Source: Streptomyces filamentosus
GTDB lineage: Bacteria > Actinomycetota > Actinomycetes > Streptomycetales > Streptomycetaceae
Direction of reading: 5' to 3'
DNA: 64,000 nucleotides
Assembly: GCF_014654895.1 (NCBI RefSeq)
Contig: NZ_BNBE01000004.1
Coordinates: forward strand, 186,001-250,000
A program made the position numbers and the translations under genes. The notes under the pieces are model-generated. The model was not told the origin of the DNA and did not search any database. It was given only the letters and a program-made list of their open reading frames with translations. Every line of letters starts with the position of its first letter. The stretch's first letter is position 1. This document shows, in pieces, positions 9,464 through 17,776 of this stretch.

Positions 9464-9604
9464 CCTGCCGCCTCGCACGCGCTCCCGGCCATCCGTTTAT
9501 GACGGATGGCCGAGCGGGCGGCTTCTGCCGAAGGCCGGGTCCCAGAGGGAGCGCGAGGCCGGTGGGGAGCATGAGGGGCCCGTCCGATTCGCTTCGTACC
9601 GGGG

Positions 9605-9965
9605 TGGGTCGGTGGCGTTCTGCCACCGGAGCCGGGGTCGTTCCACGAGGCCGAGGATCTGGCGCAGGAGACGCTGCTGCGCACCTGGAAGACCCGTGAC
9701 CGGAACGCCCCGGCGCGGGCTCCGGCGCGGACCCGGCTGTACCGGATCGCGGCCAACGCGTGCCCGACCGCGCCGGAGGGGCGCGGGCGGCGTCCCCTGC
9801 CGACCGGGCCGGGAGCGCCGGACGGCGATTCCGGGGCGCCGCCGGTGCCGGCGCTCGACGTGCCCTGGCTCCAGCCGTTTCCCGACGCGCGGTGCGACGT
9901 GGAGGCCAGGGCCGATCTGCGGCCGGCCGGGGTGCCGACGGCGCGGTGGCCTTCCGCCGCGGAAG
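9605..9965 (+). pseudogene. Remnant of an ECF sigma factor (sigma-70 region 2)
   Basis: In frame with base 9641 the sequence reads 'FHEAEDLAQETLLRTWK', a clear sigma-70 region 2.1-2.2 motif, followed by 'RTRLYRIAANAC' and 'PPVPALDVPWLQPFPDAR', the linker typical of the large SigJ-like ECF group. There is no normal start or region 1 segment before it. The match fades at about 9950, where the homologues continue into region 4, and the frame then runs into the antisense of the DJ-1-like gene. Missense changes (for example Pro in place of hydrophobic residues in 'ACPTAPEG') also suggest decay. It is a 5'- and 3'-truncated relic. Confidence 0.75.
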
Positions 9966-9979
9966 GACCGCGCCTCGGT

Positions 9980-10690
9980 TCAGCCCCGCTTCTTCGCCGC
10001 GGCGCCCTCGACGGCCTCGACGACCTTCTTCGCCGTGGCCTTGGCCGAGACCGGGTTCTGGCCGGTGACGAGGTTGCCGTCCGTCACCACGTGGGAGACG
10101 AAGGGCAGTACCGCCTTCTCGTAGAGCGCGCCGCGCTGCTTGGCCCTCTCCTCCGCGTTGTAGGGAACCAGCTTGTCGACGCGGGCGAGGACCTCCTCGG
10201 TCCAGGCGAATCCCGTCATCCTGCGGCCGGCGATGAGGTGGGAGCCGTCGGAGAGCCGGGTGTCGAGCAGGCCGCAGTAGCCGTGGCAGACCGAGGAGAC
10301 GATGCCGCCCCGCTCGTAGATCTCGCGGGTGATGTGCTGCAGGCCCTCGCTGCCGGGGAAGTCGTACATCACCGCGTGACCGCCGGTGAAGTAGATCGCG
10401 TCGTACTCCGAGGGGTCGATCCCGTCCGGGCTCGCCGTGTTCTCCAGGAGCGCCGTCTTCGCGGGGTCGGCGCGCCACGCCTTGGCGGTCCTGTCGTAGT
10501 TCGGGAACTTCAGCGCGCGCGGTTCGAGAGGCACCGCGCCGCCGGCCGGACTGACGAGCTTCTGTTCATAGCCGTGCTCCTCGAAGACGTGCCAGGCGTG
10601 CGTGAGCTCGGAGAGCCACAGGCCGGTGGCGTGGGACGGGTCGTCGTAGTGGCCGACGTTGGTGACGACGTGGAGGACGCGCTTGGTCAT
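9980..10690 (-). CDS. DJ-1/PfpI-superfamily protein (class I glutamine amidotransferase-like, Hsp31 type)
   Basis: A 236-residue single-domain protein. The nucleophile elbow is 'IVSSVCHGYCGLL' with Cys135-His136, the acidic partner is probably Glu28 in 'GLWLSELTHAW', and 'YFTGGHAVMYDFP' is the conserved strand-loop before the elbow. Hsp31-like members act as glyoxalase III or protein-repair enzymes against methylglyoxal; the exact activity here is inferred. ATG at 10690 is chosen for the family-like N-terminus 'MTKRVLHVVTN', with an AAGAAGA Shine-Dalgarno-like run. A leader open frame on the same strand ends across this start (ATGA). Downstream lies the sigma-factor relic. Confidence 0.88.
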   Translation of the reverse strand: MTKRVLHVVTNVGHYDDPSHATGLWLSELTHAWHVFEEHGYEQKLVSPAGGAVPLEPRALKFPNYDRTAKAWRADPAKTALLENTASPDGIDPSEYDAIYFTGGHAVMYDFPGSEGLQHITREIYERGGIVSSVCHGYCGLLDTRLSDGSHLIAGRRMTGFAWTEEVLARVDKLVPYNAEERAKQRGALYEKAVLPFVSHVVTDGNLVTGQNPVSAKATAKKVVEAVEGAAAKKRG

Positions 10691-11046
10691 GGCTGATCTT
10701 CTTCCATGCGGGCCGGGACGGCGGGGCGACGGGCCGCGTCGTGACGGGTGACGGGTCGGCGGGCGCCCAGGGCACGCGGAGTCCCGGACGTCCGGTCGGC
10801 ATCCGTGCCCCTGCTCGTGCTCCCCACCGGGTGTGGCGGGGCGTGCCTTCGGGGGCTCTGGTGGGCGACGGCCTGGTCTTCGGCGCACTCGGCCGGCCCG
10901 TCGGCGTCGCAACGGCGGAGGCTCGATTCACCCATGCCGCCCCATGGGGCGGCGAAGGTCCCGTGCCGGCGCCGGCGTGGGCCGGGTGCAGGAGTCCGCG
11001 CGGTCCTTGGGCATCCGGCGGAAGGAGTCGACGCCGTGGACCCGCG

Positions 11047-11086
11047 GGTCCCGTTCGGTCCCGTTCGGTCCCGTTCGGTCTCGTCC
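11047..11086. repeat. 10-bp tandem repeat
   Basis: Three perfect copies of GGTCCCGTTC (11047-11076) followed by one degenerate copy GGTCTCGTCC. The region is non-coding, so the array probably arose by slippage. Confidence 0.9.
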
Positions 11087-11215
11087 AGGTCGGTGTCCCT
11101 GCGGAACCCGGTCGTAGAGGCCCCCTCGGGGGCGGGGACGAGACGCGCTCCGAGTTCGACCCCTGCGGTTCGCCCGGTCGCTCCGCCCGTTGACGGCATG
11201 GACACCCTCCTCCGA

Positions 11216-11232
11216 TGTGAGCGGCGCTCACA
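11216..11232. promoter_or_regulatory. Perfect 17-bp palindrome, operator-like
   Basis: TGTGAGCGGCGCTCACA: 8-base arms around a central G. It lies just upstream (on the minus strand) of the GGAGGAGGG/ATG 11199 leader that runs into the DJ-1-like gene, and 74 bases beyond the 3' end of the TetR gene. The size and symmetry fit a TetR-type binding site, but which regulator binds is inference. Confidence 0.55.
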
Positions 11233-11305
11233 CCGAGGATCGCACGGGATGCGAGCACCGTCGACAACAGGGGACGGGAGGCGTCCGAGGCACGGGCACT
11301 GCGCC

Positions 11306-11881
11306 TCAGGCACCGACCGACACGAGGGCGAGGAAGGCGCCGCGCACCCGGCCGGCGACCTCCTCGTCCGACGCGGCCCGCAGCTTGCCGTCGAGATACA
11401 GGCAGGCCAGCCCGTGGGCGAGCCCCCAGCCGGCCGACGCCAGCGCCTCCGCGTCCGCGTCGGGGAAGACGCGGTCGAGCGCGTCGGCCAGCAGCTGGTG
11501 CAGGGCGTCGGCGGCCTTGACCCGTTCGTCGTCCGCGCCGTCGCACGGCTTGCCGAACATCACGCGGAACAGCGCCGGACGTCGCAACGCGAAGGCGACG
11601 TAGGCCACGGCGAACTCGGCCAGGTCCGGGAGCGAGGCGGGCAGGCCCCGCCCGCCGCCCAGGCCGTCCAGGAGGTCCCGGAAGCCCTCGGCGGCCAGTG
11701 CGGACTCCAGGGCGTCGCGGTCCTTGAAGTGGCGGTACGGCGCGGTCGGCGACACGCCGGCCCGGCGCGCGACGGCCCGGAGCGAGAAGGGCTCGCCGCC
11801 CTCCAGCATCTCCATCGCGGCCGACAGCAGCGCCGCCCTCAGATCGCCGTGGTGGTAGGCGGTCTTCCCCGATGTTGACAT
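11306..11881 (-). CDS. TetR/AcrR-family repressor
   Basis: A 191-residue regulator. The N-terminal helix-turn-helix spans about residues 14-58 with 'SLRAVARRAGVSPTAPYRHF', the TetR signature. The C-terminal half is a ligand-binding domain of the WHG/TetR_C_13 kind ('FRVMFGKPC', 'GWGLAHGLACLYLDG'). It is divergent from the NAD-binding epimerase-like gene, and an operator-like element at 11907-11921 lies between them, the standard arrangement for autoregulation plus control of the neighbour. The ATG at 11881 follows GGAGGG. Confidence 0.92.
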   Translation of the reverse strand: MSTSGKTAYHHGDLRAALLSAAMEMLEGGEPFSLRAVARRAGVSPTAPYRHFKDRDALESALAAEGFRDLLDGLGGGRGLPASLPDLAEFAVAYVAFALRRPALFRVMFGKPCDGADDERVKAADALHQLLADALDRVFPDADAEALASAGWGLAHGLACLYLDGKLRAASDEEVAGRVRGAFLALVSVGA

Positions 11882-12220
11882 CGCTTACTTCACCCTCCCA
11901 TACTGTGTTAGCACTGCAAACATAACGCACGTCCGGAGGGCCCGGAGCTCCGTGCCGCCCCGCACGTGCCCCCCTTTCGACGTACCCCTTCGCGTCGCAG
12001 GCTTTCCCGGCGCCCCGTCCACCACGCACCTCTCCGTCCCCCTCCGGAGCCGGCCGACGCCCCGTCGGCGCTCCGGAGCCGGAAGGCCCGGCCGTGGACC
12101 GGGCCCGCCGATGCCGCACCTCGGGGGGACGTTCCACCCGTCGCCGCGTGGCGGCGAAACGCTCCCGGCAGTCGAGTTGCCATGGACACCCACACCATCC
12201 AGCCCAAGGAGACCAGCCCC
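11882..12220. other. Divergent control region, TetR / epimerase-like gene
   Basis: About 340 bases holding the TetR operator-like element near its left end. The rest is GC-rich and without a convincing gene; short open frames here have poor codon usage. The right end carries the AAGGAG ribosome-binding site (12206-12211) of the downstream gene and an alternative ATG at 12182. Confidence 0.5.
11907..11921. promoter_or_regulatory. Probable TetR operator
   Basis: GTTAGCACTGCAAAC: 7-base arms around a central C with one mismatch, inside the larger GTTA...TAAC element 11907-11926. It lies 26 bases upstream of the TetR start and in the presumed promoter of the divergent gene. Assignment to this TetR is inferred from position. 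Confidence 0.6.
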
Positions 12221-13141
12221 ATGCAGACCGTTCTCGGCGCCGGCGGACCCATCGCCGACGAGCTCGCGAACGAGCTCCACCGCAACCACACCAAGGACAT
12301 CCGCCTCGTCAGCCGCAAGCCGTCGAAGGTGAACGACACCGACGAGCTCGTGGCCGCGGACCTCACCGACGCCGGCGCCACCAGCCGCGCCGTCGCGGGC
12401 AGCGACATCGCCTACCTCACCGTCGGGCTGCCCCTGGACTCGGAGCTGTGGGAGCGCCGGTTCCCCGTCATCATGCGCAACGTCATCGACGCCTGCGCCG
12501 AACACGGCACGAAGCTCGTCTTCTTCGACAACACCTACATGTATCCCGGGACGCCCGCGCCCCAGACCGAGTCGACGGCGTTCGCACCGGGCGGACGCAA
12601 GGGGCGGGTCCGCGCACAGATCGCGACCACGCTGCTGGAGGCCGTGCGGGCCGGCCGGGTCGAAGCCCTGATCGGGCGGGCGCCCGAGTTCTACGGTCCC
12701 GACCGGACGAAGAGCTACACCAACTCGCTGGTGTTCGACCGGATCAAGGCGGGCAAGCGGCCGTTCGTCCCGGTCGACGCCCATGCGAAGCGTTCCCTGA
12801 TCTGGACCCCCGACGCGAGCCGCGCCCTCGCCCTGCTCGGCAACACCCCCGACGCCTACGGCCAGACCTGGCACCTGCCGGTCGACCCGGACCGGAAGTC
12901 CTACGCCCAGCTCATCGAGATCGCCGGCGAGGTCACGGGCCGCACGATCGGTTACACGGTGCTCCCGATGGTCGCCTTCCGGCTGGGGCGCCGCTTCGTC
13001 AAGCCGCTCGACGAGATGTTCGAACTGATCCCCCGTTACCGTGACGACAACCTCTTCGACAGCTCGAAGTTCGCGGCCCGTTTCACCGGCTTCCCGGTCA
13101 CGCGCCACCGGGAGGGGGTGGAGCGGATCCTCAACGGCTGA
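12221..13141 (+). CDS. NAD(P)-binding epimerase/dehydratase-like protein
   Basis: A 306-residue Rossmann protein. The N-terminus 'MQTVLGAGGPIADELANELH' carries the Gly-rich dinucleotide loop, in the variant form usual in this atypical extended SDR group, and 'DNTYMYPGTPAPQTE' occupies the place of the active-site strand. It lacks a clear YxxxK pair, so catalysis is uncertain; relatives are annotated NAD-dependent epimerase/dehydratase or NmrA-like. ATG 12221 is preferred because AAGGAG lies nine bases upstream; ATG 12182 would add 13 residues. It is divergent from a TetR repressor that probably controls it. Confidence 0.82.
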   Translation: MQTVLGAGGPIADELANELHRNHTKDIRLVSRKPSKVNDTDELVAADLTDAGATSRAVAGSDIAYLTVGLPLDSELWERRFPVIMRNVIDACAEHGTKLVFFDNTYMYPGTPAPQTESTAFAPGGRKGRVRAQIATTLLEAVRAGRVEALIGRAPEFYGPDRTKSYTNSLVFDRIKAGKRPFVPVDAHAKRSLIWTPDASRALALLGNTPDAYGQTWHLPVDPDRKSYAQLIEIAGEVTGRTIGYTVLPMVAFRLGRRFVKPLDEMFELIPRYRDDNLFDSSKFAARFTGFPVTRHREGVERILNG

Positions 13142-13343
13142 CCCGCCGACGGACCCTCCCGCCGGCCGCCACCGGTGACGCACCCCGCCCTGGGGCCCGC
13201 GTCCGCGGCCCCGCGGTCAGCCCCTGACCCACCACGGCCGCACCGCGGCGAAGCGGCAGCCGCCCCGGAAGCGCTTTCGGCACGCGCGCCGGGTCGCCCC
13301 TCCGGAGCGGGCCGCGAACCCGGCGGGGTCCGGAGGTCGTGGC

Positions 13344-13913
13344 TCAGGCGCTCGCGATGACCAGCAGGGTGCGGGCGGGGACCGGGCCGGCCAGGCGGCA
13401 GCGGTGCGGGACGTCGCCCCGGTGGTGGGCGCTCTGGCCGGCGCGGAGGGTCAGCGGCTCCTCGCCCCGGACCTCCAGGACGATCTCGCCCTCCAGGACG
13501 TGGAGGAAGTCCTCGCCGGGGTGCTCGAACCAGCCGCGCTCGCCCCCGCCGGGCTCGAAGTGGTGCTCGTACGCCTCCATGAGCGTGCTGCTCCCGCCGG
13601 GGATGAGGACCCGGGCGACCTGTCCCCCGGCCTCGTTCACCCGGATCACCTGGGGGTCGCTCTCGTGGCTGACCGTCCCGGGGCGGGCGGGCGGCCGGAG
13701 GAAGGTGCCGGGCGTGACGTCCAGTGCCTCGGCGATCCGGTAGATCGAGCTGAGGCTGGGGGTGGTGAGGCCCCGTTCGAGCTGGCTGAGGAAGGGCTGG
13801 GAGAGGCCGGAGCGGGCGGCGAGGACGGCCATGGAGACGCCGCGCTGTTTGCGGCAGTTCCGGACCACCCGTCCGACCTCGATGGCCTCGGGCGTGGGTT
13901 CGGGGCGGGACAC
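13344..13913 (-). CDS. XRE-family regulator with C-terminal cupin domain
   Basis: A 189-residue regulator. The helix-turn-helix covers about residues 8-65 ('RKQRGVSMAVLAARSGLSQP', 'FLSQLERGLTTPSLSSIYRI'). A small cupin barrel follows at about 115-180 with 'HHFEPGGGERGWFEHPGEDF' and 'VLEGEIVLEV'. Such proteins sense small ligands and control amine, sugar or sulfur genes. The frame is open up to a TTG at 14003, but that start would place the 13998-14012 palindrome over the start codon. GTG 13913 gives the normal family length and N-terminus ('SRPEPTPEAIEVGRVV'). It is divergent from the sulfonate-type ABC operon it may control. Confidence 0.85.
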   Translation of the reverse strand: MSRPEPTPEAIEVGRVVRNCRKQRGVSMAVLAARSGLSQPFLSQLERGLTTPSLSSIYRIAEALDVTPGTFLRPPARPGTVSHESDPQVIRVNEAGGQVARVLIPGGSSTLMEAYEHHFEPGGGERGWFEHPGEDFLHVLEGEIVLEVRGEEPLTLRAGQSAHHRGDVPHRCRLAGPVPARTLLVIASA

Positions 13914-13997
13914 GCAGGTGAACGTATCGCATCGCCGCAGGGGGCCCGGGGGTCCCGGTGACGTTTCATGCCGCCGCAACACCCTCTTCATAAGCGT

Positions 13998-14012
13998 GGT
14001 CAATTATTGACC
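13998..14012. promoter_or_regulatory. Perfect 15-bp palindrome between XRE gene and ABC operon
   Basis: GGTCAATTATTGACC, 7-base arms around a central T, a strikingly AT-rich element in this DNA. The right half contains TTGACC (14007-14012), which with GAGAAC 17 bases further on could be the -35/-10 of the ABC operon. A regulator bound here would block RNA polymerase. The divergent XRE-cupin protein is the obvious candidate, by position only. Confidence 0.65.
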
Positions 14013-14053
14013 TCACTTATCAAGGCCGCGAGAACGAAGCGAGGAGCCGCCCC

Positions 14054-14833
14054 GTGCACGCCACCCCCTCACCGCCCGGCCGGACCCGCGGAAGGCCCGG
14101 TCCGGCCCTGGGCGCGGCCGGCGCCGTGCTCGTCCTGTGGTACCTGCTCGCCCGTTCCGGCGCCGTGGCCCCCGGCCTGCTGCCCACGCCCGGCGAGACC
14201 GCGGCCGCGCTGGCGGACAGCGCCCGCAGCGGTCTGCTGGCCACCGACCTCGGCGCCAGCCTGGCCCGCGCCGGACAGGGCTTCGCCCTGGGCGCCGTCA
14301 CCGGCGGCGCGCTGGGCTTCGCCACCGGCTGCCTGCCGGGACTCTCCGCCGCCGTCACCCCGGTGATCTCCTTCCTGCGCCCGATCCCGGCCATCGCGCT
14401 GGTGCCGCTCGCGACCGCCTGGTTCGGCATCGGGGAGACCGCCAAGCGTCTGCTCATCGCCTACGCCGTCCTCCTCGTCGTCTGGCTGTACGTCCACGAC
14501 GGGGTCTCCCGGATACCCGTCTCCCACCTGCGGGCGGCCCGCTCCCTGGGTGCGCCGGCGCACCGCAGGTTCACCGAGGTGCTGCTGCCCGCCGCCGCGC
14601 CCGCGCTGCTCGCCGCCCTGCGGTACGGGGCGTCGGTGGCGCTGCTCGCCCTGGTGGCGGCGGAACTGGGCGGCGCGGACAGCGGACTGGCGTACCGGCT
14701 CCAGGTGGACGGCCAGTTCCTGCGCGTGGACCGGATGTTCGCGGGGCTGCTGGTGCTCGGGCTGCTCGGCGTGGCCGTCGACCTCGTCCTGGCCGCGATC
14801 GGCCGCCGGTTCGTCCACTGGAGCGCGTCATGA
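14054..14833 (+). CDS. ABC transporter permease, SsuC/TauC family
   Basis: A 259-residue permease with about six membrane helices. The coupling loop is 'SRIPVSHLRAARSLGAPAHR' (the EAA-type motif), followed by 'FTEVLLPAAAPALLAALRYG', typical of sulfonate/nitrate/taurine permeases. The GTG start has GAGGAG upstream. It is the first gene of a four-gene set: permease, ATPase (ATGA overlap), lipoprotein and arylsulfotransferase. The set suggests uptake of a sulfonate or sulfate ester. Confidence 0.9.
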   Translation: MHATPSPPGRTRGRPGPALGAAGAVLVLWYLLARSGAVAPGLLPTPGETAAALADSARSGLLATDLGASLARAGQGFALGAVTGGALGFATGCLPGLSAAVTPVISFLRPIPAIALVPLATAWFGIGETAKRLLIAYAVLLVVWLYVHDGVSRIPVSHLRAARSLGAPAHRRFTEVLLPAAAPALLAALRYGASVALLALVAAELGGADSGLAYRLQVDGQFLRVDRMFAGLLVLGLLGVAVDLVLAAIGRRFVHWSAS

Positions 14834-15546
14834 GCCTGGGGGTACGACTGGAGGGACTGGCCGTCCGCCACGGGGACGCCCACGTCCTGGAGCGCACCGA
14901 CCTGGAGCTCCCCGCGGGCTCGTTCACGGCACTGCTCGGTCCCAGCGGATGCGGCAAGTCCACCCTCCTCAACCTGGTGGCCGGCTTCGCACGGCCCACC
15001 GAGGGACGGGTGACGGCAGGGGGCGAGCCGGTGCGGGGGCCGGGCCCGGAACGGGGCGTGGTCTTCCAGCACTACGCGCTCTTCCCCTGGCGCACCGCCC
15101 GGGGGAACGTCGAGTTCGCCCTCAAGCGGCTCGGCCTGCCGCGCCCCGAGCGCCGCCGGCGGGCGCTCGCGGCCCTGGCCGAGGTGGGCCTCGCGGACGG
15201 CGCCGGGAAGTACCCGGCGCAGTTGTCCGGCGGGATGCAGCAGCGCGTGGCCCTGGCCCGCGCGCTGGCCGCCGAGCCCGAGGTCCTGCTGATGGACGAG
15301 CCGTTCGGGGCGCTGGACGCGCTGACCCGGACCAGGATGCAGACCCTGCTGCGGGAACTGTGGAAGCGCCGCGGCACCACCGTCCTGTTCGTCACCCACG
15401 ACATCGACGAGGCGCTGTCCCTCGCCGAGCGGGTCGTCGTCCTCGGCGGGACGCCGGGACGGATCCTCGCCGACCGCGCCGTGCCCGCCGGACCGCCGGA
15501 CCCGGAGCTGCGCTCCCTGATCGCCCGTCACCTCGGCTCCGGCTGA
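14830..15546 (+). CDS. ABC transporter ATP-binding protein, SsuB/TauB family
   Basis: A 238-residue ATPase. Walker A 'GPSGCGKSTLLNLVAGF' (about residues 38-54), Q-loop 'VVFQHYALFPW', signature 'LSGGMQQRVALARALA', Walker B 'VLLMDEPFGALDALTR' and the switch His in 'LFVTHDIDEAL' are all intact. The FGALD version of the D-loop is typical of nitrate/sulfonate/taurine importers. The ATG overlaps the permease stop (ATGA), so the two are coupled. Confidence 0.95.
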   Translation: MSLGVRLEGLAVRHGDAHVLERTDLELPAGSFTALLGPSGCGKSTLLNLVAGFARPTEGRVTAGGEPVRGPGPERGVVFQHYALFPWRTARGNVEFALKRLGLPRPERRRRALAALAEVGLADGAGKYPAQLSGGMQQRVALARALAAEPEVLLMDEPFGALDALTRTRMQTLLRELWKRRGTTVLFVTHDIDEALSLAERVVVLGGTPGRILADRAVPAGPPDPELRSLIARHLGSG

Positions 15547-15606
15547 AGCCCCTCCCCTCTCTTCGTACTTCTTCCCGCTCCTCCCCCGTCCCCGGAAGGA
15601 CCACCC

Positions 15607-16602
15607 ATGCCCGGCCCCCGCGCACTCGCCGCCCTCCTGACGGCGGCCCTGCTCTGCGCCCTCGTCACCGCCTGCTCCTCCGGCCCCGCACCGGCGGGCG
15701 GTGGGCGTCCCGCGGTCTCCCTCGCCACCAGCGACCACCTCGGCGGGGCACCCGTCCACGTGGCGCAGGAGCGCGGGCTGTGGTCCGCCGAGGGGATCGA
15801 CGCCACCCTGACCACGCAGCCCACCGGACGGGACGCGCTGAACGCCGTGCTCGGCGGTCAGGCGCAGCTCGGCGTCGTGGGCGACCTGCCCGCGGTCACG
15901 GCCGCGCTGGGCGGGCGCGAGCTGCGGATCGTCGCCGACCTGTCCCGCTTCTCCGACTGGCGCCTGCTGACCAGGACCGACCGGGGGATCACCGGTTTCG
16001 CCGCGCTGAAGGGCCGCAGAGTAGGGGTCCCGCAGGGGACCAACGTCGAGTACGCGCTCTCGCGGATGCTCGGCTCCACCGGGCTGACGGCCGCGGACGT
16101 GACCGTGGTCAACCTCGCCCCGAACCAGGTGACTCCGGCGCTGGCCCGCGGGGACGTCGAGGCCGGGGTCACCTTCCCCAGCTTCTACGGCTCCGCCCGC
16201 ACCGCCCTCGGCGACCGCTACGCCGAGCTCCGCTTCACCGGCTACACGGCCCGCACCCTGCTCGTCGCGGGGCCGAAGGCGGACCGCGGGACCACCACGG
16301 CCGTGCTCCGCGCGCTGCGGAAGGCCCAGCGGGAGATCGCCGCCGACCCGGCCGCCGCGCGGAAGGCCGTCCTCGTCCAGTCCAAGGGCGCCCTCCAGGC
16401 CGACTACGTGGAAGCCTTCCAGCCCCGTTACGGCTACGGCGCCACCCTCTCGCCCGCGCTGCTGACCCAGCTGACGCAGGAGGCCGCCTGGGCGAAGGCC
16501 GCCCAGGGGCTGCCGGGTCCGGCCGATCGTCCCGCGCTGCTGCGGCACCTCGACCCCGCTCCCCTGACGGCCGTCGACCCGGCCGCCGTCACCGTCCGCT
16601 GA
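15607..16602 (+). CDS. Substrate-binding lipoprotein, SsuA-like
   Basis: A 331-residue solute-binding protein. It has a lipoprotein signal peptide ending in the lipobox 'LVTAC' (about residues 19-23), so it is anchored outside the membrane. The mature part has the NMT1/SsuA-like fold: 'DHLGGAPVHVAQERGLWSAE', 'GQAQLGVVGDLPAVTAAL' and 'GRRVGVPQGTNVEYALSRML'. It supplies the permease/ATPase encoded just upstream, 60 bases before its start. Sulfonate or sulfate-ester specificity is inferred from the operon. Confidence 0.9.
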   Translation: MPGPRALAALLTAALLCALVTACSSGPAPAGGGRPAVSLATSDHLGGAPVHVAQERGLWSAEGIDATLTTQPTGRDALNAVLGGQAQLGVVGDLPAVTAALGGRELRIVADLSRFSDWRLLTRTDRGITGFAALKGRRVGVPQGTNVEYALSRMLGSTGLTAADVTVVNLAPNQVTPALARGDVEAGVTFPSFYGSARTALGDRYAELRFTGYTARTLLVAGPKADRGTTTAVLRALRKAQREIAADPAAARKAVLVQSKGALQADYVEAFQPRYGYGATLSPALLTQLTQEAAWAKAAQGLPGPADRPALLRHLDPAPLTAVDPAAVTVR

Positions 16603-16642
16603 CCCCTTCCCACCCCTTCCCACCCCTGTCCGAGGAGACCCC

Positions 16643-17752
16643 ATGACCGTCGACCAGAACACCCTGCGCCGCCGCGGCGTCGGCCTGATCGCCCACGACC
16701 CCGCCCTCAGCTACGGCGGCCACACCCTCTACACACCCATCACCAGCACCGGGGAGATCCACCTCGTCGACATCGAGGGACGCCCCGTCCACACCTGGAA
16801 CTCCCCTCACCCGCCCGGCCGGCAGGCCCAACTGCTCCCCGACGGCAACCTCTTCTACGCGGCCAAGGACACCGGGGGCCCCGTCCTCTTCCCCATCTGG
16901 GAGGTCTACCACGGCGGGATCTTCCAGGAGCTGGCCCCCGACTCCACGGTCCTGCGCGAGGTCCGGCACCCCTTCCACCACCACGACGCCTCGGTCCTGC
17001 GCAACGGCAACCTCGTCGTCACCGTCGTCGAACCGCTGGCGCCGGCCGACGCCGCACGGATCCGGGGCGGCATCCCCGGCTCCGAGGCCCCGGGCGGGGT
17101 GATCTACGGAGACGTGGTCGTCGAACTGGACTGGGACGGCCGGGAGGTGTGGCGCTGGGCCGCCATCGACCACCTCGACCCGGAGGACTTCCCGCTCGAC
17201 CCGCACTTCGCCCGCGAGCACTGGCCCATGGCCAACACCGTCAACGAGAGCGCCGACGGCTCGCTCGTGGTGGGCTTCCGCAGCGTCTCCTCGGCCGTCT
17301 CCGTCGACCGTGCCGACGGTTCCGTGCGGTGGCGCCTCGGCCCCGACGTGCTGGCGCAGCAGCACCACCCGCACGAACTCCCCGGCGGCACCCTCCTGGT
17401 CTTCGACAACGGCTCGTACCGCGACACGACCTCCCTCCCCTACTCGCGGGTCCTGGAGCTGGATCCGCGCACCGGCGAGGAGGTGTGGTCCTACCAGGAC
17501 AACCCGCCGCAGAACTTCTACAGCCCGTACATGTCCAGCGCGCAGCGCCTGCCGAACGGGAACACCTTCATCGCGGAGGGCTCCTTCGGGCGCCTCTTCG
17601 AGGTGACGCCCGGCGGCCGGGTCGTCTGGGAGTTCGTGGTCCCGCAGTTCCGGGCCTTCGGCGACGGCGTGGGCCTGGAGTCCTCGGCCGGGGCGCAGAA
17701 CTCCGTCTTCCGCGCCCACCGCTACGCCGCCGACCGGTTCCCCTGGCTGTGA
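16643..17752 (+). CDS. Arylsulfotransferase (ASST) family protein
   Basis: A 369-residue protein with the repeated six-bladed-propeller signatures of aryl-sulfate sulfotransferases: 'QAQLLPDGNLFYAAK', 'DASVLRNGNLVVTVVEPL', 'MANTVNESADGSLVVGFRS', 'HPHELPGGTLLVFDNGSYR' and 'SAQRLPNGNTFIAEG'. ASST enzymes move sulfate between phenolic sulfates through an active-site His; the His-rich 'HPFHHHDASV' and 'QQHHPHELPGG' are candidates. No signal peptide is seen, whereas enterobacterial ASST is periplasmic, so this is a cytoplasmic version. Being last in an SsuABC-like operon, it probably handles imported sulfate esters. Confidence 0.82.
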   Translation: MTVDQNTLRRRGVGLIAHDPALSYGGHTLYTPITSTGEIHLVDIEGRPVHTWNSPHPPGRQAQLLPDGNLFYAAKDTGGPVLFPIWEVYHGGIFQELAPDSTVLREVRHPFHHHDASVLRNGNLVVTVVEPLAPADAARIRGGIPGSEAPGGVIYGDVVVELDWDGREVWRWAAIDHLDPEDFPLDPHFAREHWPMANTVNESADGSLVVGFRSVSSAVSVDRADGSVRWRLGPDVLAQQHHPHELPGGTLLVFDNGSYRDTTSLPYSRVLELDPRTGEEVWSYQDNPPQNFYSPYMSSAQRLPNGNTFIAEGSFGRLFEVTPGGRVVWEFVVPQFRAFGDGVGLESSAGAQNSVFRAHRYAADRFPWL

Positions 17753-17776
17753 ACGACCGCCCGGCCAAGGCCCCGG

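Larger units (their letters stand above)
10691..11305. other. Long intergenic region with repeats, a palindrome and a doubtful leader ORF
   Basis: About 615 bases between the DJ-1-like and TetR genes. On the minus strand an open frame from ATG 11199 to 10687 has a good Shine-Dalgarno (GGAGGAGGG) and ends overlapping the DJ-1 start by ATGA. Its product would be a low-complexity Arg/Pro/Thr-rich peptide, and its third codon positions are clearly less GC-rich than in neighbouring genes. It is therefore either a decayed gene or an untranslated leader. A tandem repeat and a perfect palindrome in this region are listed separately. Confidence 0.4.

Noticed and set aside
13268..13275. AAGCGCTT core resembling a LacI-family operator
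   Set aside because: It is isolated between convergent genes, with no LacI regulator or sugar operon next to it.
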